Assembly (NCBI GenBank): GCA_029204225.1
Contig: CM055095.1
Span: forward strand, 19,245,450-19,307,449
Reading direction: 5' to 3'
DNA: 62,000 nt
From: Diphasiastrum complanatum
Taxonomy: Eukaryota > Streptophyta > Lycopodiopsida > Lycopodiales > Lycopodiaceae
This document shows, piece after piece, positions 20,935 through 32,786 of this stretch. The translations under genes were made by a program, and so were the position numbers. Under the pieces are notes generated by a model. The model searched no databases and was not told the DNA's origin. It was given only the letters and a program-made list of their open reading frames with translations. The first letter of the stretch is position 1. Every line of letters starts with the position of its first letter.

Positions 20935-21870
20935 CAGGTGTGCGAGTCATTTTCAAATGTTTTTTGCCTTCTTCCGATCTGTGAGCGAATTCCTTACCCA
21001 TCAGCCCTGTGCGAGTTACTCAACCCTCAGTCCTGTGCAAGTAGGTTTTGTGAGCAAACAGATGTGCGAGTACCTCAGATAGGTTGTGCGAGTAGGTGTG
21101 ATCTTCGCCAAAGTCCCATGCGAGCATGTTGTGTGAGTAGTCCCACAATTTTTTTAGCCTATGTGAGTTTGTGTGAGTCATTTCTAGGTTTTTTGGGAAC
21201 CTTTCAACCCTGTGTGAGTCATCTTTCAACCCTGTGCGAGTCAACCCTGTGTGAGTCATCATTCAACCGTGTGAGTCATTTTGGCTATTTTTTGACATCC
21301 TTTAGATGCGAGTTTCTTCATTCCCACAACCTATTCTGCATCAGAAGGCCTTGCGTGAGTTATGCACCTCTGAGCACTATCAAAATTCGCAAGGACACAC
21401 CATCATATATTTGTTGCCAAGTTGCATCTACTAACTGTTGTACGAATTGCTATAGGCAACCCTTGGTGAGTTATCAACGGAAAACGGCTTTTTTAGCCAA
21501 TTTCTACTAAGGTATGTACTCGCACACCAATTGCTATCCTATCAAATCCTCCACTCTGACATTTCGCTCAAGCTGCAAACCTTTTCGAACCCCCAAATTA
21601 CATCAAAAAATCACCTGTGCGAATAGGTTTAGTAATTTTTCTATAAGTCCCGCACTCCGTGATCAATTTAGTTGACTAGGTCAGGAATCACTTGCACAAT
21701 TGTGTGAGTCATTCCCTGATATTCGCACAAACTCTCAGCTACAAGAGTAATAGAAAAGGTGAGATAGTCCCCCACCCAAACAAAAAAAGACCCCTCGATC
21801 TTGCCAATAATAGGTTGTGTGAGTGCTGTGCGAGTACTAATAATGGCCAGATGTAACATTCGCATAACCT
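20935..21870 (+). repeat. Array of TGTGYGAGT motifs
   Basis: TGTGCGAGT or TGTGTGAGT, usually followed by CA or AG, occurs about 18 times counting one-base variants. The densest part is 21160-21285. A few copies are on the minus strand (for example actcgcaca near 21508 and attcgcaca near 21720). The spacing is irregular, unlike a simple satellite. It sits in the leader between PBS and gag. Confidence 0.65.
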
Positions 21871-22262
21871 ATTTCTGGCACTGTTAGCATTTGTATGAGC
21901 CTTTATGTCACACCTTTGTTCCACTCAAGGGAATAACAATTGAAAACCTAGCGTCATCCACTGAACCATTATGTGGTATGCATCCTACGCAACTGATCTA
22001 ATCTATTATCACATCCCTTCAGCTTGTAACAAATCCATTTTGTAAGTACCTACTCATCAACCATCGACAAAATAATCCTACCACGTCTAGTTGGAATAAG
22101 CCATAGGCATATCTAGTATGGTTCCGGCGTTAGACATATCCAGATGGAAGCCATAGACTAGGGAGAGATCTTTGCCCTCATTCATCCACCCAAACCATTT
22201 GTCTGGTCATGCGATAATCCGTTAAGATCAACATGACATGACCATCCAATCCACCGCCCAAG

Positions 22263-23015
22263 TTGGAGAAAAGACTTCCGAGGATTGACGCATCTAAGTA
22301 TGATAGAGAATCAGATCCAGCACGATTCCTCCAAGATTTCAACAACGCTTGTAAATTCTATGGGAACGAATCTGACATAGAAAAGGTACAACAAGGCCAC
22401 GCGAAAGAGTGGTTTTTAAACATTGAAGGCCTAGACAACACGTCTTAAGAGACCATTACCGCAGCACTCATCAAAAGGTTCAAACCCTCCAAACTGACGT
22501 AGAGTCCTTTCATCCAATCGACGCATATCAAGATGCGTAGTAGAGAGTCCGTACACACCTACATCGAGCGCTTCAAGCGTCTTAAAGTAGAGTGTGCAGA
22601 TGATAACGTAACTGAAAAAATGGTCATTAAAATTTTTTTAGTTGGTTTACCCAAGGCCATCAGGAGAGAATTGAAACCCATAGACTCGTACGAGTGATTG
22701 AAAGACGGGATGTATGATGCCATCCATGAAGATGAAAGGTCTGACGAAGAATATGACTATCGTGACAAGAAGGGAAAGGGGCTAGTTAAGCCTGAGACTT
22801 CCCACGTGGAAGGGTCGTTCTCATCTAGCGAGGTTGATATCATTCAACACCTTGAGGGTTGGCAAAAAGCACAACAAGCTCAGATGGAGAAGCTACCTCA
22901 GATATCCAAAAGGTATTGAAGGATGTTGCTATAAAAACCTTCCCAGTCCGTGAGAATGTGTGGTGTCCTATTTGTTCTCAAAACCACACCGCCAATGAGT
23001 GCCCGCACATATGAA
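22263..23015 (+). pseudogene. gag of the tRNA-Asp gypsy element
   Basis: The frame reads RIDASKYDRESDPARFLQDF and HAKEWFLNIEGLD. After a stop near 22446 it continues with YIERFKRLKVECADD and IFLVGLPKAIRRELKP (second half of Retrotrans_gag), then an acidic linker, and a knuckle CPICSQNHTANEC (CX2CX3HX4C, one residue short) near 22968-23006. At least three in-frame stops are present. Downstream (23030-23450) is proline-rich text typical of a gag tail. Confidence 0.7.
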
Positions 23016-23450
23016 CATATTTTCCACAAGCGGCATGACCTATATGTATCACCCCTATAGGCCACCTGGACCTCCGAATTACGCACCAAATTACAATCCA
23101 AATGCATCCGCGTAGAGGCCATGACAATACCAACCAAGGCCAATAGGCCCAACTGTTCATTAACCTCGATCCTCTGGTCCTATGAACCATCATACACCAC
23201 TTTTACATTGTCAACCATAGTCTTCTTATCCAAGGCCGATCACTCTCCATCCAACACAACAGCCTTTTGTAGAGAGTCAACATATTGCTACATTGTCTAT
23301 CACACAAGTTGATTCTGACTACATAGACCCAGCGATGTACTATATAGAAGATACCAATGTGCCTTCTCATCAAGTTGATCCATTTGCACCTTACCAAAAT
23401 TAGTAGTATAAGGGAAGCTCCCTAAGATCTTGCTTACAAGACAAAACACA

Positions 23451-26400
23451 ATGAAAAACACACTATGGAGCAACCACCCAACCAAGTAGAAGCAACCAAT
23501 CAACTCTAGAAGCTTCACCCCCAAGCCAAGGAATAATAAGCATGAAGGTAGAGTGAAACCCTGGCAATGACCACAATGAGGAGTAGGGCAAGTTTGGCCT
23601 CAATATATAGAGCCAAAAGCAACCTGGACACATAGCCATGCATAGCCCTAAGTTCCCTATACATAGATTCACCTAGAATAGAGTCCTAAACATGCACACA
23701 CTGTCTCATATCTTGTCTAAACTCCATTTAGTGTATTCTGGACCTCACAAGGATATTAGTTACTTTCAGGTCACATCCAGTATGACGTGGCATAACGAAC
23801 AGCTTGATTCATTGGAGTACCGTGTATCCAAGACCAGGAGTATACTGAATCCTACTTACTGGCCATGGACATAACATTCTTCTCTCCTTAAACTGCTTGT
23901 ATCCTTAGAAGCTCTTTAAACAAAAAAGAATTACAGATCCTTTAACTTTAAATATTAACTGAGAAAATCATTATCCTTAGTTTGACTTTCATATCAAATA
24001 AGTACTCAGAGATAAACCTATTTCCAATCGTTAATCTCTGCCTTGGAGTACAAACTCTGGTTTGAAAAGTACACTAAGAGATATATTTTCTCAACAAGGT
24101 TACACTCAACACAAGTTAGTAACATCACCTTCATGTAAAACACTTACATGAAACACTGGGTGAAATAACCTAACTTAGGAGACTAAAATTAAAGAAATAA
24201 TAAAATAATTATATAGTCTGAAATCATCCACAACTCTGAGAGATAATTCATAAGCTTTCAAGTACAAATATCTTTAGAATCTAATTCTAAGATATGATAA
24301 TTCATTCAATTAGAACCTCTAGGAGAATTATTAAGATATAGAATGATTAAAACTCAACTCTGAGTATCTCAGATACTCTTTTGAGTTAAATGCTCCTGTT
24401 TCTAGCACCAAATGCAAGAAAATAACATTCATTCATCTTAATAGACTTGTTTGTCTCCTATGATAACTGGAGATCCAATTCAAATGAAGGACTGTACTCA
24501 AGCATTTGCAGACCATAAACTGTAATAGAATAATATCCACTAGATAAATTAAATTCTTCACAAATAAAATACTTATCTTGTGAGAATGTCTGTGAGATCC
24601 ATAGGTCCTCAAATGAAATATTGGAGTAGAGAGATTCAAAACATTGATTCGAATTCTTACTCAAAAAATAGATCAAGAATAAATCATCACACTTAAGAAT
24701 CATTACAATTCCTTATAATCCACTAACAACAATTAAGTAATTGTTTATGATCCGTCAACCATAAATATTTAGATTCGTATGATTCGCCAATCATAACTTT
24801 TTGGAATCCAAAACCATAATCATTTATAGAATACTGGAGTATATGTCCAACGTAACTCAAGAAAAGTAAGAATCATTCCAAAATCTTTCCCAACTGGAAC
24901 ATTCTCCTAACAAAATTCTCTGACATAAGTGCTATAATTTCGACTGATGAACCCAAATGATTCACTAATCATGCGTCTTACAAGCAATATAAAAAACCAT
25001 CAGTTTCTGGTGAATCCACATCATACTGATCGTTTTACCAATTAACTTCATTATGGAGTAATCAACTACTCAAGTTAATTGCCAATGATTCAGAAATCTC
25101 AAATGTCTAGGTGAAGAATTAGTATAACACCACATTTAGATCCTTACCCAAATCATTTATAAGTTAATCCATAAGTCTTTCATACAAAGATTTGTTAACT
25201 TTGCAAGTATATGTCAAAACAATACTTAATCTTTTGTCTATGTTTACTGACTAGGTTAAGTGCAACAAATAACTCTAGTAACCAGGAATACACAATAGAT
25301 TCATACAAGATTAATTGTGCACATATGTGAATAATCTCACTATGATCCAGTACATAAACACATACTTATCTGGCAGATTCTTCCAGAACCCACATATGTT
25401 ACTCACATATCTCACTGAGATCTTGTAACTCAGCTACAAAAGATTTTCTATTTCTCATGAGTAAATAACGTATCCGAAAAATCTTTGAGACGAATTCAAT
25501 CTCAACAGTTTTCCAATCCTACATACCTTTAATTACATAATTCCTTCCTCTCAATCAACCCCTCTCTGATCCTAGTACTCAAACTAAGATTAGGTTGATC
25601 CAATATAGAACTCTCAGACTTAAATCCTGATCAAATTTACTCCTATTGCAATCAAAACGGAATTAGTAACCTTTGACCTTTTACTGTACTACTTATAGAT
25701 AGTGTTTCAAATATCAAACATGTTCTAGTTCCAGATTATCCACACAATCCCTAGAGAATTTCTCTTATTCAAAAAGTTCCAATTAGACATCTTATTCTGA
25801 TTCTATTCGAAATTCCTTTCAGATCCAATCTCATTTCTAAACCCTAGTTGGTTCTCTTCCAAAAGCTATGCAACCAACAGATTCCCAAATAGAATTTTAT
25901 CCCATCACTTTACCCCTCCTTTTAAAGAAATTATAAATAACAATAAAAGTTAACTGAAAAAATGATATATGAAAATATCCAAATCCAAGAAAATCAGTAA
26001 TAAGTGCTTCCACTAAAAGATTCACTTCATTACAAACAAGACTTCTCTTTCAAATATTTTCAACCTAAGTGATAGAAACTAATATTCCATCGAAACCCAT
26101 TTATGCAACAGAGATATTCTAGGTCTAAGAAATTGAAACAATTTAACCTTAGAATTTATCTGAATTCCAAGTCTATTCACACAAGTAGTAATTTATATGA
26201 CATAACAGTCTTTCAGAAGAATAACTTCATGCTTGAATGAATCATATGAATCAGTCTGATATCTTATATTCGAGAAATTATAAGAAGTGAAAGATTAATT
26301 AAGAAAGCGAGAAATAGATTTGAGGGTCTTTGATTTTGTAAATAATGAGATATTACATTGGGATCTAGAAAAAATCTTAAAATTTTCCAAAATACCCCAC

Positions 26401-28049
26401 ATTTGATCGAATGGTTTTCTTCTTTCCCATATTGCGACTAGGTACTAAACACACCATTGATCACTTTACAGTCCTAGAATTCCCTTTCCAAAATTACTGA
26501 TGTCCCATACCACCAGCTTTTCCTTCCAGAAAAACCCTTAACCGTCTTATCTAATATTCTAGAGATCCACTGATTATCTAGCTGTCCTATAATCACTATA
26601 GGATATTATCTCTTGTTTTCAAAACACTGGAGAATCCATTTATTTGGATGACTGGCATGCTCTTCAGATGTATACCACAAATCCACACCTGATTATGTGA
26701 CTTAAACAGAAGAATTAACATGGTTCACTATTACACTACTGAACTTTTCTGATTATTGATAAGCTTCGAAACCCTACTGATGTATCAAATCTAGGGACAA
26801 ACTTCTATCAACTAACAGATCCAATATAATCCACATATTAGATTCCACTTCTAACATCACAATTGACATCCAAAACTGCGGATAACTGAATGGTTACAAA
26901 GATATCAGTTACGAATTCAACTAAATGAATTCTAACCAGAAAATTAATAACCAGTATTAAGCAATTATTTACAGAGATTACCGAAATCCTAACTATAAAA
27001 TACATTTTCCGATCACTTACTACCTTTGATGTCCACTCTTCTTCTCTCCTTAGAATCTTCAGTTCCCTGAAAATCTATTTCAGCTAAGGTACTAAGAAGA
27101 CGTAATGACATTAGTAAATATTTAAAAACTAATTACTGTAGGAAAAAGTCTAAAACAATTTCATTTTTGTCCTATACCTGGGCTAAATACCTGATATATA
27201 AAAATTCATATACTAGTATGTGAAACAATACAAGTTTGATCTTTTGAATATAATTCACCATAGGATTTTACTGAAAATAAAATCAGTTATGTAATTCCTA
27301 TTATTACAAATTTTTCAATAAAATTGAACTGTTTTTTGTTTATTGACTGGTTTGATATTACTCCGTTAATATTGACAAAACCTATCCTTGACAGAATATG
27401 AAATTACATGAATGGAAATCCCACCAATAGGATTTCAGTAATTCTTGAACCGTATCCTATCAGATTTATTGTCTACATAAAAAATACCGTTGCCACTCAT
27501 TCAATCTGGTCATTTCATATTTTTTGACGATTTTAATCAAATTTAATGAGTATCTTGCACAAACGTTCACTTGACTGATTTCTAGCTGGGAATTCCCAAC
27601 TCCAAAAGTTTAAAAAAAATGATAGCACAGTAAAAACTGTCAGCAATTCATTGCAGTTTCTTCTGTCAATTTTAACTTATCTATCACCAGAAAATAATTT
27701 AGACTTAGTAAAAATACTACGATCAATTCTAACTGATAAACTCAGTTTGATCAATTCACTAATCTAAACTGATTCCATAGATAATGAAAAAATGACCGAA
27801 ATTTTGATTTTTTTTGGAAAACTCAATTTTTGCTTTATTTTACGTAATTCAAAAATTCTGACGAAAATACTGTTAGTACAAAAGGTAATCAAAATCGAAA
27901 AAAATGAAACACTATCCGATTCCTAATGTTACTAACCCAATATCAAACTGGCATGCAAAGCACACTACATCAGTCACAAATGTCATTACAGAATTTTTTT
28001 TTACGTAAACTCCAGTTTTACGGAATTTGTAAGTCATTAACACTAATTT
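23451..28049. other. AT-rich stretch without recognisable genes
   Basis: About 4.6 kb with no domain motif on either strand, and no frame of 60 codons or more between about 24,700 and 28,050. I see no LTR ends, long repeats or poly-A-tailed elements. It is probably old intergenic or decayed element DNA. Confidence 0.5.
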
Positions 28050-28365
28050 GTGACCCAACTATCAGAGCACATGCGTATGACCACTCAGATCGATTCTAAA
28101 TCCCCCATGCATGTCAGAACCACTATGAGAATTAGCATGCAACTAATCCATGCAAGCACATTACTACAAATTAGGGGATTGACTGGCATACAATCAGAAC
28201 AATTCCAAATTTTGTCAATTTTACTCACAAAACTGCAAAATTTCAAATGATCATAACTTTGGCTGCAAGACATCAAATTGGGTGTTGTATGTTGGAAGAG
28301 GGAGAGAGGGACGAGAGTGTCATGTGTGAGAAACAAAAATTAGCTCTAAAAGAAAGACAAACACA

Positions 28366-28428
28366 AATGAGAAATGAAATACGAACGAGAAATGAAACAC
28401 GAACGAGAAACGAACTCGAACGAAAAGT
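28366..28428 (+). repeat. Short tandem repeat, 17-18 bp unit
   Basis: About three and a half degenerate copies of gaacgagaaatgaaacac. The ORF over it (28247-28549) owes its Arg/Asn/Glu pattern to the repeat. Confidence 0.5.
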
Positions 28429-28604
28429 GTTCGTGCGCAACAGAATGAGCTATACGACTCTCTCCGTAAGCATGACTATGCCTATCAGAATGAACAGAGC
28501 GTTAGTGATGGAAATCACGGTCATTCTTGATTACGAAGCCAAACATTAATAAATGAAGCACCAGAAGGATAATTTGTCGCGAACAACAAGACAAATTATG
28601 TGTC

Positions 28605-28664
28605 GCGAATGATTCGCTAAGAGCTAGACTTGGCTCGACTAATAATTAGTCGCGAATGATTCGC
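28605..28664. repeat. Two copies of a GCGAATgATTCGC palindrome
   Basis: The perfect 13-base palindrome occurs at 28605-28617 and 28652-28664, each preceded by GTC (GTCGCGAATGATTCGC). Purpose unknown. Confidence 0.5.
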
Positions 28665-29179
28665 AAAAAACAAGACTAAATGCTAGTCCTCTATTACCAA
28701 AATGAGCAATTAGAAAAGTCAGACAGAATGAATGATAACATAGCAATATTAACAGAGATTTGAACGTAGAACAAAGAACTGTTATCATATTAAGTATATC
28801 AAGTATACATGTCAATAATGCAGTAGAGCACAAGACAATAGCAGATGAAACCGTGTGCTCCACAAAGCTTATTACAATTTGTAAAAAGGAATGAAGCCTT
28901 AATACTGACAATAAAGAATCAATGCACAGGGCATCTACTTTGTCTATATCTCTGATGAGCTTCTGATTCTAATTTACATATACTCTCCTCTTCACATCTT
29001 CAATCGTCCAAGCTGAATGCTCAAATGGTATTCAATATATATACATAATGTCACAGGTGTGCAGATGAAAAAAGTACAAGGTGGATGTGCTGTTTGTAGG
29101 AGATCGTGGGTGGCTGCAGTTGTTGTCCAGTCTATTAGCACAGCTGCATGGAGTGAGCATGAAAAGGATGTGACATCAG

Positions 29180-29371
29180 CCTTTGCTGAGGTGAATGTTG
29201 GTTGTCACCCGAACACGTGTAAAAACACAGTGTCACGATTCTTCCGTCTTTTCTTCGCCTGTGAGAATTTGCATGTTAATATGCAGACTGCGCGACAACG
29301 CGAATAAATATGCAGCAAGAATGGAGGCAAATTAAAATGGGATTTAGGAGAGTAGAGAAAATAGATCCAAT
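29180..29371 (-). repeat. 3' LTR start of copia E
   Basis: It aligns with 38240-38569: ggctgatgt, tctgcatatttac-like text, cgcg-type tracts and ttttaatttgcctccattc occur in the same order. The far LTR end could not be placed because the two copies diverge near 29180. Confidence 0.5.
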
Positions 29372-29385
29372 CCCCCCCCCCCCCC
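29372..29385 (-). other. Polypurine tract of copia E, expanded to 14 G
   Basis: A run of 14 C on the + strand (G on the coding strand) lies between the RNase H stop and the LTR. In the second copy the same place reads AAGAGAGGG, so the G-run seems to be an expansion. Confidence 0.6.
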
Positions 29386-30051
29386 TTAATCTGGATTCAT
29401 GAATGCATTGATCTTCAGACTAAGCAATGCACAAAATTTATTGTGTGCATTAACACTGAGTGCTTTCGTGAATATGTCTGCAACCATGTCCTGCATTCTG
29501 CAGTACGTTAGGCTTATTTCCTTGTTGAGAACCTTGTCTCTGATGTAGTGATATTTGATTTCAATGTCCTTACTCCGAGAGTGAAATCTAGGGTTGGCTG
29601 ATAAGGCAATAGCACTCTGATTATCACAAAATAAAATTGTAGGGCTGTACTGATTCAGATTAACATCTGATAGTAAATTTCTCAACCAAAATTCTTCCTT
29701 GATGGATTGAGAAGCAACAATGTATTCTGCTTCTGTAGAAGAAAGTGCTATAGAAGTTTGCTTACGACTGTTCCATGAGATAGGATTGCCATTGAATAAG
29801 AATGTAAATCCAGATGTGGATTTACGATTGTCTACATCTCCTTCCCAGCTTGCATCAGAGTAACCATTGAGCTTACGAAGATTGTCGTTGCTGACATCTC
29901 CATAGCGGATGCACTGGTCCATGGTAGTTTGAATATATCTCATGACTCGTATAAGAGCCTTCCAATGGGTAATGCCAGGATTAGCCATATATTGGTTGAG
30001 TGAGCTTACAGCAAAAGAGATATCTGGTCTTGTACATACCATTGCGTACAT
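29386..30051 (-). pseudogene. Copia E RNase H
   Basis: 221 residues with CTRPDISFAVSSLNQYM, GYSDASWEGDVDNRKSTSG (catalytic Asp), ALSSTEAEYI (Glu), FCDNQSAIAL (Asp) and VADIFTKAL. This is the whole copia RNase H region in one open frame with a normal end. The frame is intact; the damage lies upstream. Confidence 0.9.
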
Positions 30052-30086
30052 GAGAGATCCAAGTATCGATCAATAAGGATACTCTC

Positions 30087-30600
30087 TCATTTGCTCCTCT
30101 TCCTGCTTGGTCTAGGACATTGGTCCTTTGACAAATGCAGGCCTGGATCCATTGTTGAGTGAGCTAATTTATAATTCATCAAATTATATCTGTTAAGAAC
30201 ATTGTGAAGATACTTTTGTTGAGTGATGTAAATCAGTCGCTTTGTTCTATCTTTGTGGATTTGAATTCCCAGACAGAAGTGAGGTTCGTCCAGATCAGTC
30301 ATGTCGAACTCTGAAAACAACATCTGCTTTGAATCCTTGACCATATTGGTATTGTTGTTGAAGAGCAACGTATCATCCACGTATAAGGTAATGATAATGA
30401 AGGATTGCTGCATTGACTTGGAATAGACGTTGAATCAGCAGTGCTTGGTTTGAATCCTTGTTCAATGAGGAATGTGTAGATCCTCTGAAACCAAGCTCTA
30501 GTAGACTGTTTCAAGCCGTACAGTTCTTTGTGGAGTTTACAGACATGATTCTTCATACCTTCCAGAACTTATCCTTTGGGCTGGATCATGTAGATATCTT
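30087..30600 (-). pseudogene. Copia E reverse transcriptase, palm part
   Basis: The frames 30556-30299 (VCKLHKELYGLKQSTRAWF) and 30413-30087 (FIIITLYVDDTLLFNN with the YVDD box, then FDMTDLDEPHFCLGIQI and YLHNVLNRYNL) are offset by a frameshift near 30420. A stop at about 30570 breaks the link upstream. Confidence 0.88.
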
Positions 30601-30615
30601 CTCGTATAACTCCAT

Positions 30616-32170
30616 TTAGATAGGCTGTTTGTACATAAGTTGATGCACTTCGAGGTCAGTAGCTGCAGCATAAGACATGAGCATTCGGATCGATGAATGT
30701 TTGACTATTGGATTGAAAGTCTTGTTGTAGTCGACATTCGGGATCTGGGTGAATCCTCGTGCTACCAGTCTTGCCTTCCTTCGATCAATTGCTCCGTTGG
30801 CATTGTATTTGATCTTAAAGATCCATTTGCAATCAATGATATTGTAGCCAATAGGAGCTTTGACTAGTGACCATGTCTGATTTTTGATCAAAGAGGAATA
30901 CTCTCTGTCCATAGCTTCTCTCAAAAGATCAGAGTCTGGGTGGCTGAGTGCCTCTTTGACTGTTGTCGGTTCTTGTATTAAGAGACAGACAGACTCAGGA
31001 GTATACCTTGTGGGCTGTGTGCACACTCGGCTTGATCTTCTGGGAAGATTCGACTGATGAACCGCTCCTAGGACTTGTTGCTGGGTAGCAGCAACATCTT
31101 CATTTGATTCACTGACAATAGAGATGCCTGAGCCAAAAGCTCGGACTGTCATGTCAATGGCAGGCGATGAGGGTTCTTCTTGAGCAACATCCTTGCCTTT
31201 GAGGTCGACGAACTGATCCTCGATGAAGACTGTATCCCAGCTATACAAGATTTCTTGGGTATCAAGATCATACAGCTTATAAGTATTATCTGATGAAGTA
31301 TATCCAATCAGGATGGTCTTGAGACCTTGGAAGTCCAATTTCTTCCTCGTGTCTTTTGGGATCTGTGCATAGGCAATGCATCGAAACACTCTTAGGTTCT
31401 TCAAAGAAGGCTTTGAGCCTGTCCATACCTTGTGGGGTGTCTTGCCTGAGAGGGCCTTGGTCGAACATTTGTTCTGGATGTAAGCTACAGTGGAGACAAC
31501 TTCAATCCGAAATTTCTTGGGCAACGATACATGCGATAGCATACATTTGGCAGATTCAACCAGGGTACGGTTCTTCCTCTCGGCTAAGCCATTAGACTGA
31601 GGACTGTAAGGAGTGATGAATTGCTGCTCAATGCCTTGGCTTTGGCAGTACTTCTTAAACTCGATAGAGATATATTCTCCACCGTTGTCTGACCTGAGGG
31701 CCTTGATCGTCCTTCCAGTCTCCTTCTCTGCAAGCTCCTTGAATATTTTGAAGGCTTCTGATTTCTTCTTTATGAAATACACCATAGTCCTTTTGAAAAT
31801 TTCATCAATAAAAGTTATAAAACGCTGAAGGATTTTTCATTGGGCCACAAATATCTGAATGTACAACATCTGGAAATCCTCTAGCAATATGCTGATGGCT
31901 TGATTTAAATGGTTTCCTAGTCTATTTACCAACTAGACAGCCTTGACAGACATGTAACTCGACTTTTCCATGAGGATAGTCGAGATCAAGAACAATAGAT
32001 TGTCTAGACATTCGTTGTACAATAGCATGATTTTAATGACCAAGTCTGTAATGCCAAAGTAAACCTTTATTTGAATGAATGGAAGTATTGAGAGCCTGAC
32101 AAGAGGCAGAAAAGCAATGACTCAATTTGTACAAGTATCCATGTCTCTTTCCGAGTGCTAGGATCTTGCC
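30616..32170 (-). pseudogene. Copia E integrase and RT N-terminus
   Basis: 31785-30616 is one 389-residue frame with ALRSDNGGEYIS (second catalytic Asp) and PQSNGLAERKNRTL (Glu), then FRCIAYAQIPKDTRKKLD and LIGYTSSDNTYKLYD. The RT start SLIKNQTWSLV and CKWIFKIKYNANG, with KARLVARGFTQIPNVDYN, follow. Upstream (32170-31790), in broken frames, are the zinc-domain end CQGCLVGK and VHSDICGPM (first Asp). The frame ends just at the RT block holding the first RT Asp, where one base is missing near 30630. Confidence 0.88.
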
Positions 32171-32174
32171 TGTC

Positions 32175-32405
32175 CTATCAACCACTTTACTTTAGAGAGT
32201 AGCTTAGATTGATCATCAGCAAAGCTTAATCTTACAGTGCCTTCACCTTTAATAGCTTGTGTGCTATTGTCACCAAGGTGGACCTATTTCTGGGTACTAT
32301 AAGGTGTATAGGACTCGAAACAGCCAATAAGGCTAGTCATGTGCTGAGTGGCTCCGGAATCCAGGAACCAAGAACCGTCGCCAGATGTTCCCTGATGGCT
32401 GGTCA
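32175..32405 (-). pseudogene. Copia E aspartic protease
   Basis: The minus strand reads GSWFLDSGATQHMT with an intact D-S-G-A active site, then VHLGDNSTQAIKGEGTV after an in-frame stop. It lies between the gag knuckle and the gag-pre-integrase text, as expected. Confidence 0.8.
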
Positions 32406-32786
32406 TAAAGACATAGGCTGTGGAACTTCTACAACTGCATTTGCCACTTGAGTCGACTGCCCCTTGCTATTGTTCTTCGCTTGAAGTATCCGACAGTCTT
32501 GTATTTCGTGGTTGTTTCGCTTGCAGTATCTGTAGAACAACTTCTTCTTTGTCTGCAAATTCGACTGTTCCTTGTGCTGAGCTGGTTTCTGGTCTGGCTT
32601 TGATTGCTTTGGGCCTTTCTTCTTCTTCTGCTTTGTCATGCTCTTATTGGTGTACAAGGCGTGCAGCAATACCCATGAGTTCTTCGTATTTTTTTTTGGC
32701 TTCCAATTATCAGCTTCATCTTTCTCATTGTAAAGAATCACAGAATCGATTGTAGATCTGGGTCTCCTTGCCATTGCTATTTTCAA
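32403..32786 (-). pseudogene. Copia E gag C-terminus
   Basis: 127 residues, lysine-rich, with YRYCKRNNHEIQDC where a CX2CX4HX4C knuckle is expected. The first Cys is Tyr, which a single G-to-A change (TGC to TAC) would explain. The N-terminal gag domain is missing. Confidence 0.65.

Larger units (their letters stand above)
18640..23450 (+). mobile_element. Ty3/gypsy element with tRNA-Asp-type primer site, gag only
   Basis: An LTR-like region ending CTAACA at 19419, a PBS at 19421-19434, a 2.8-kb repetitive leader and a gag at 22263-23015 in that order form the 5' half of a gypsy element. The PBS type is used by Athila-like elements. No protease, RT or integrase was recognised downstream, so pol is deleted or too decayed to read. 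Confidence 0.6.
29180..32786 (-). mobile_element. Ty1/copia element E, degenerate
   Basis: On the minus strand: gag C-terminus with a knuckle-like block (32786-32403), protease (32405-32175), gag-pre-integrase and integrase (32170-31200), RT (31000-30087), RNase H (30051-29386), a G-run polypurine tract and the start of a 3' LTR (29371 downward). The N-terminal gag and the 5' LTR are absent. A second, heavily deleted copy lies at 38240-38890. Confidence 0.85.

Noticed and set aside
20632-21510. 292-codon open frame
   Set aside because: Composition (Phe, Ser, Cys, Arg) follows the T-rich and TGTGYGAGT repeats; no motif and no start context.
22898-23672. Several minus-strand frames of 60-84 codons rich in Trp and Cys
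   Set aside because: Antisense shadows of the proline-rich gag tail on the + strand.
28639-28911. 90-codon minus frame with hydrophobic stretches
   Set aside because: No conserved motif or neighbour support; expected by chance in AT-rich DNA.
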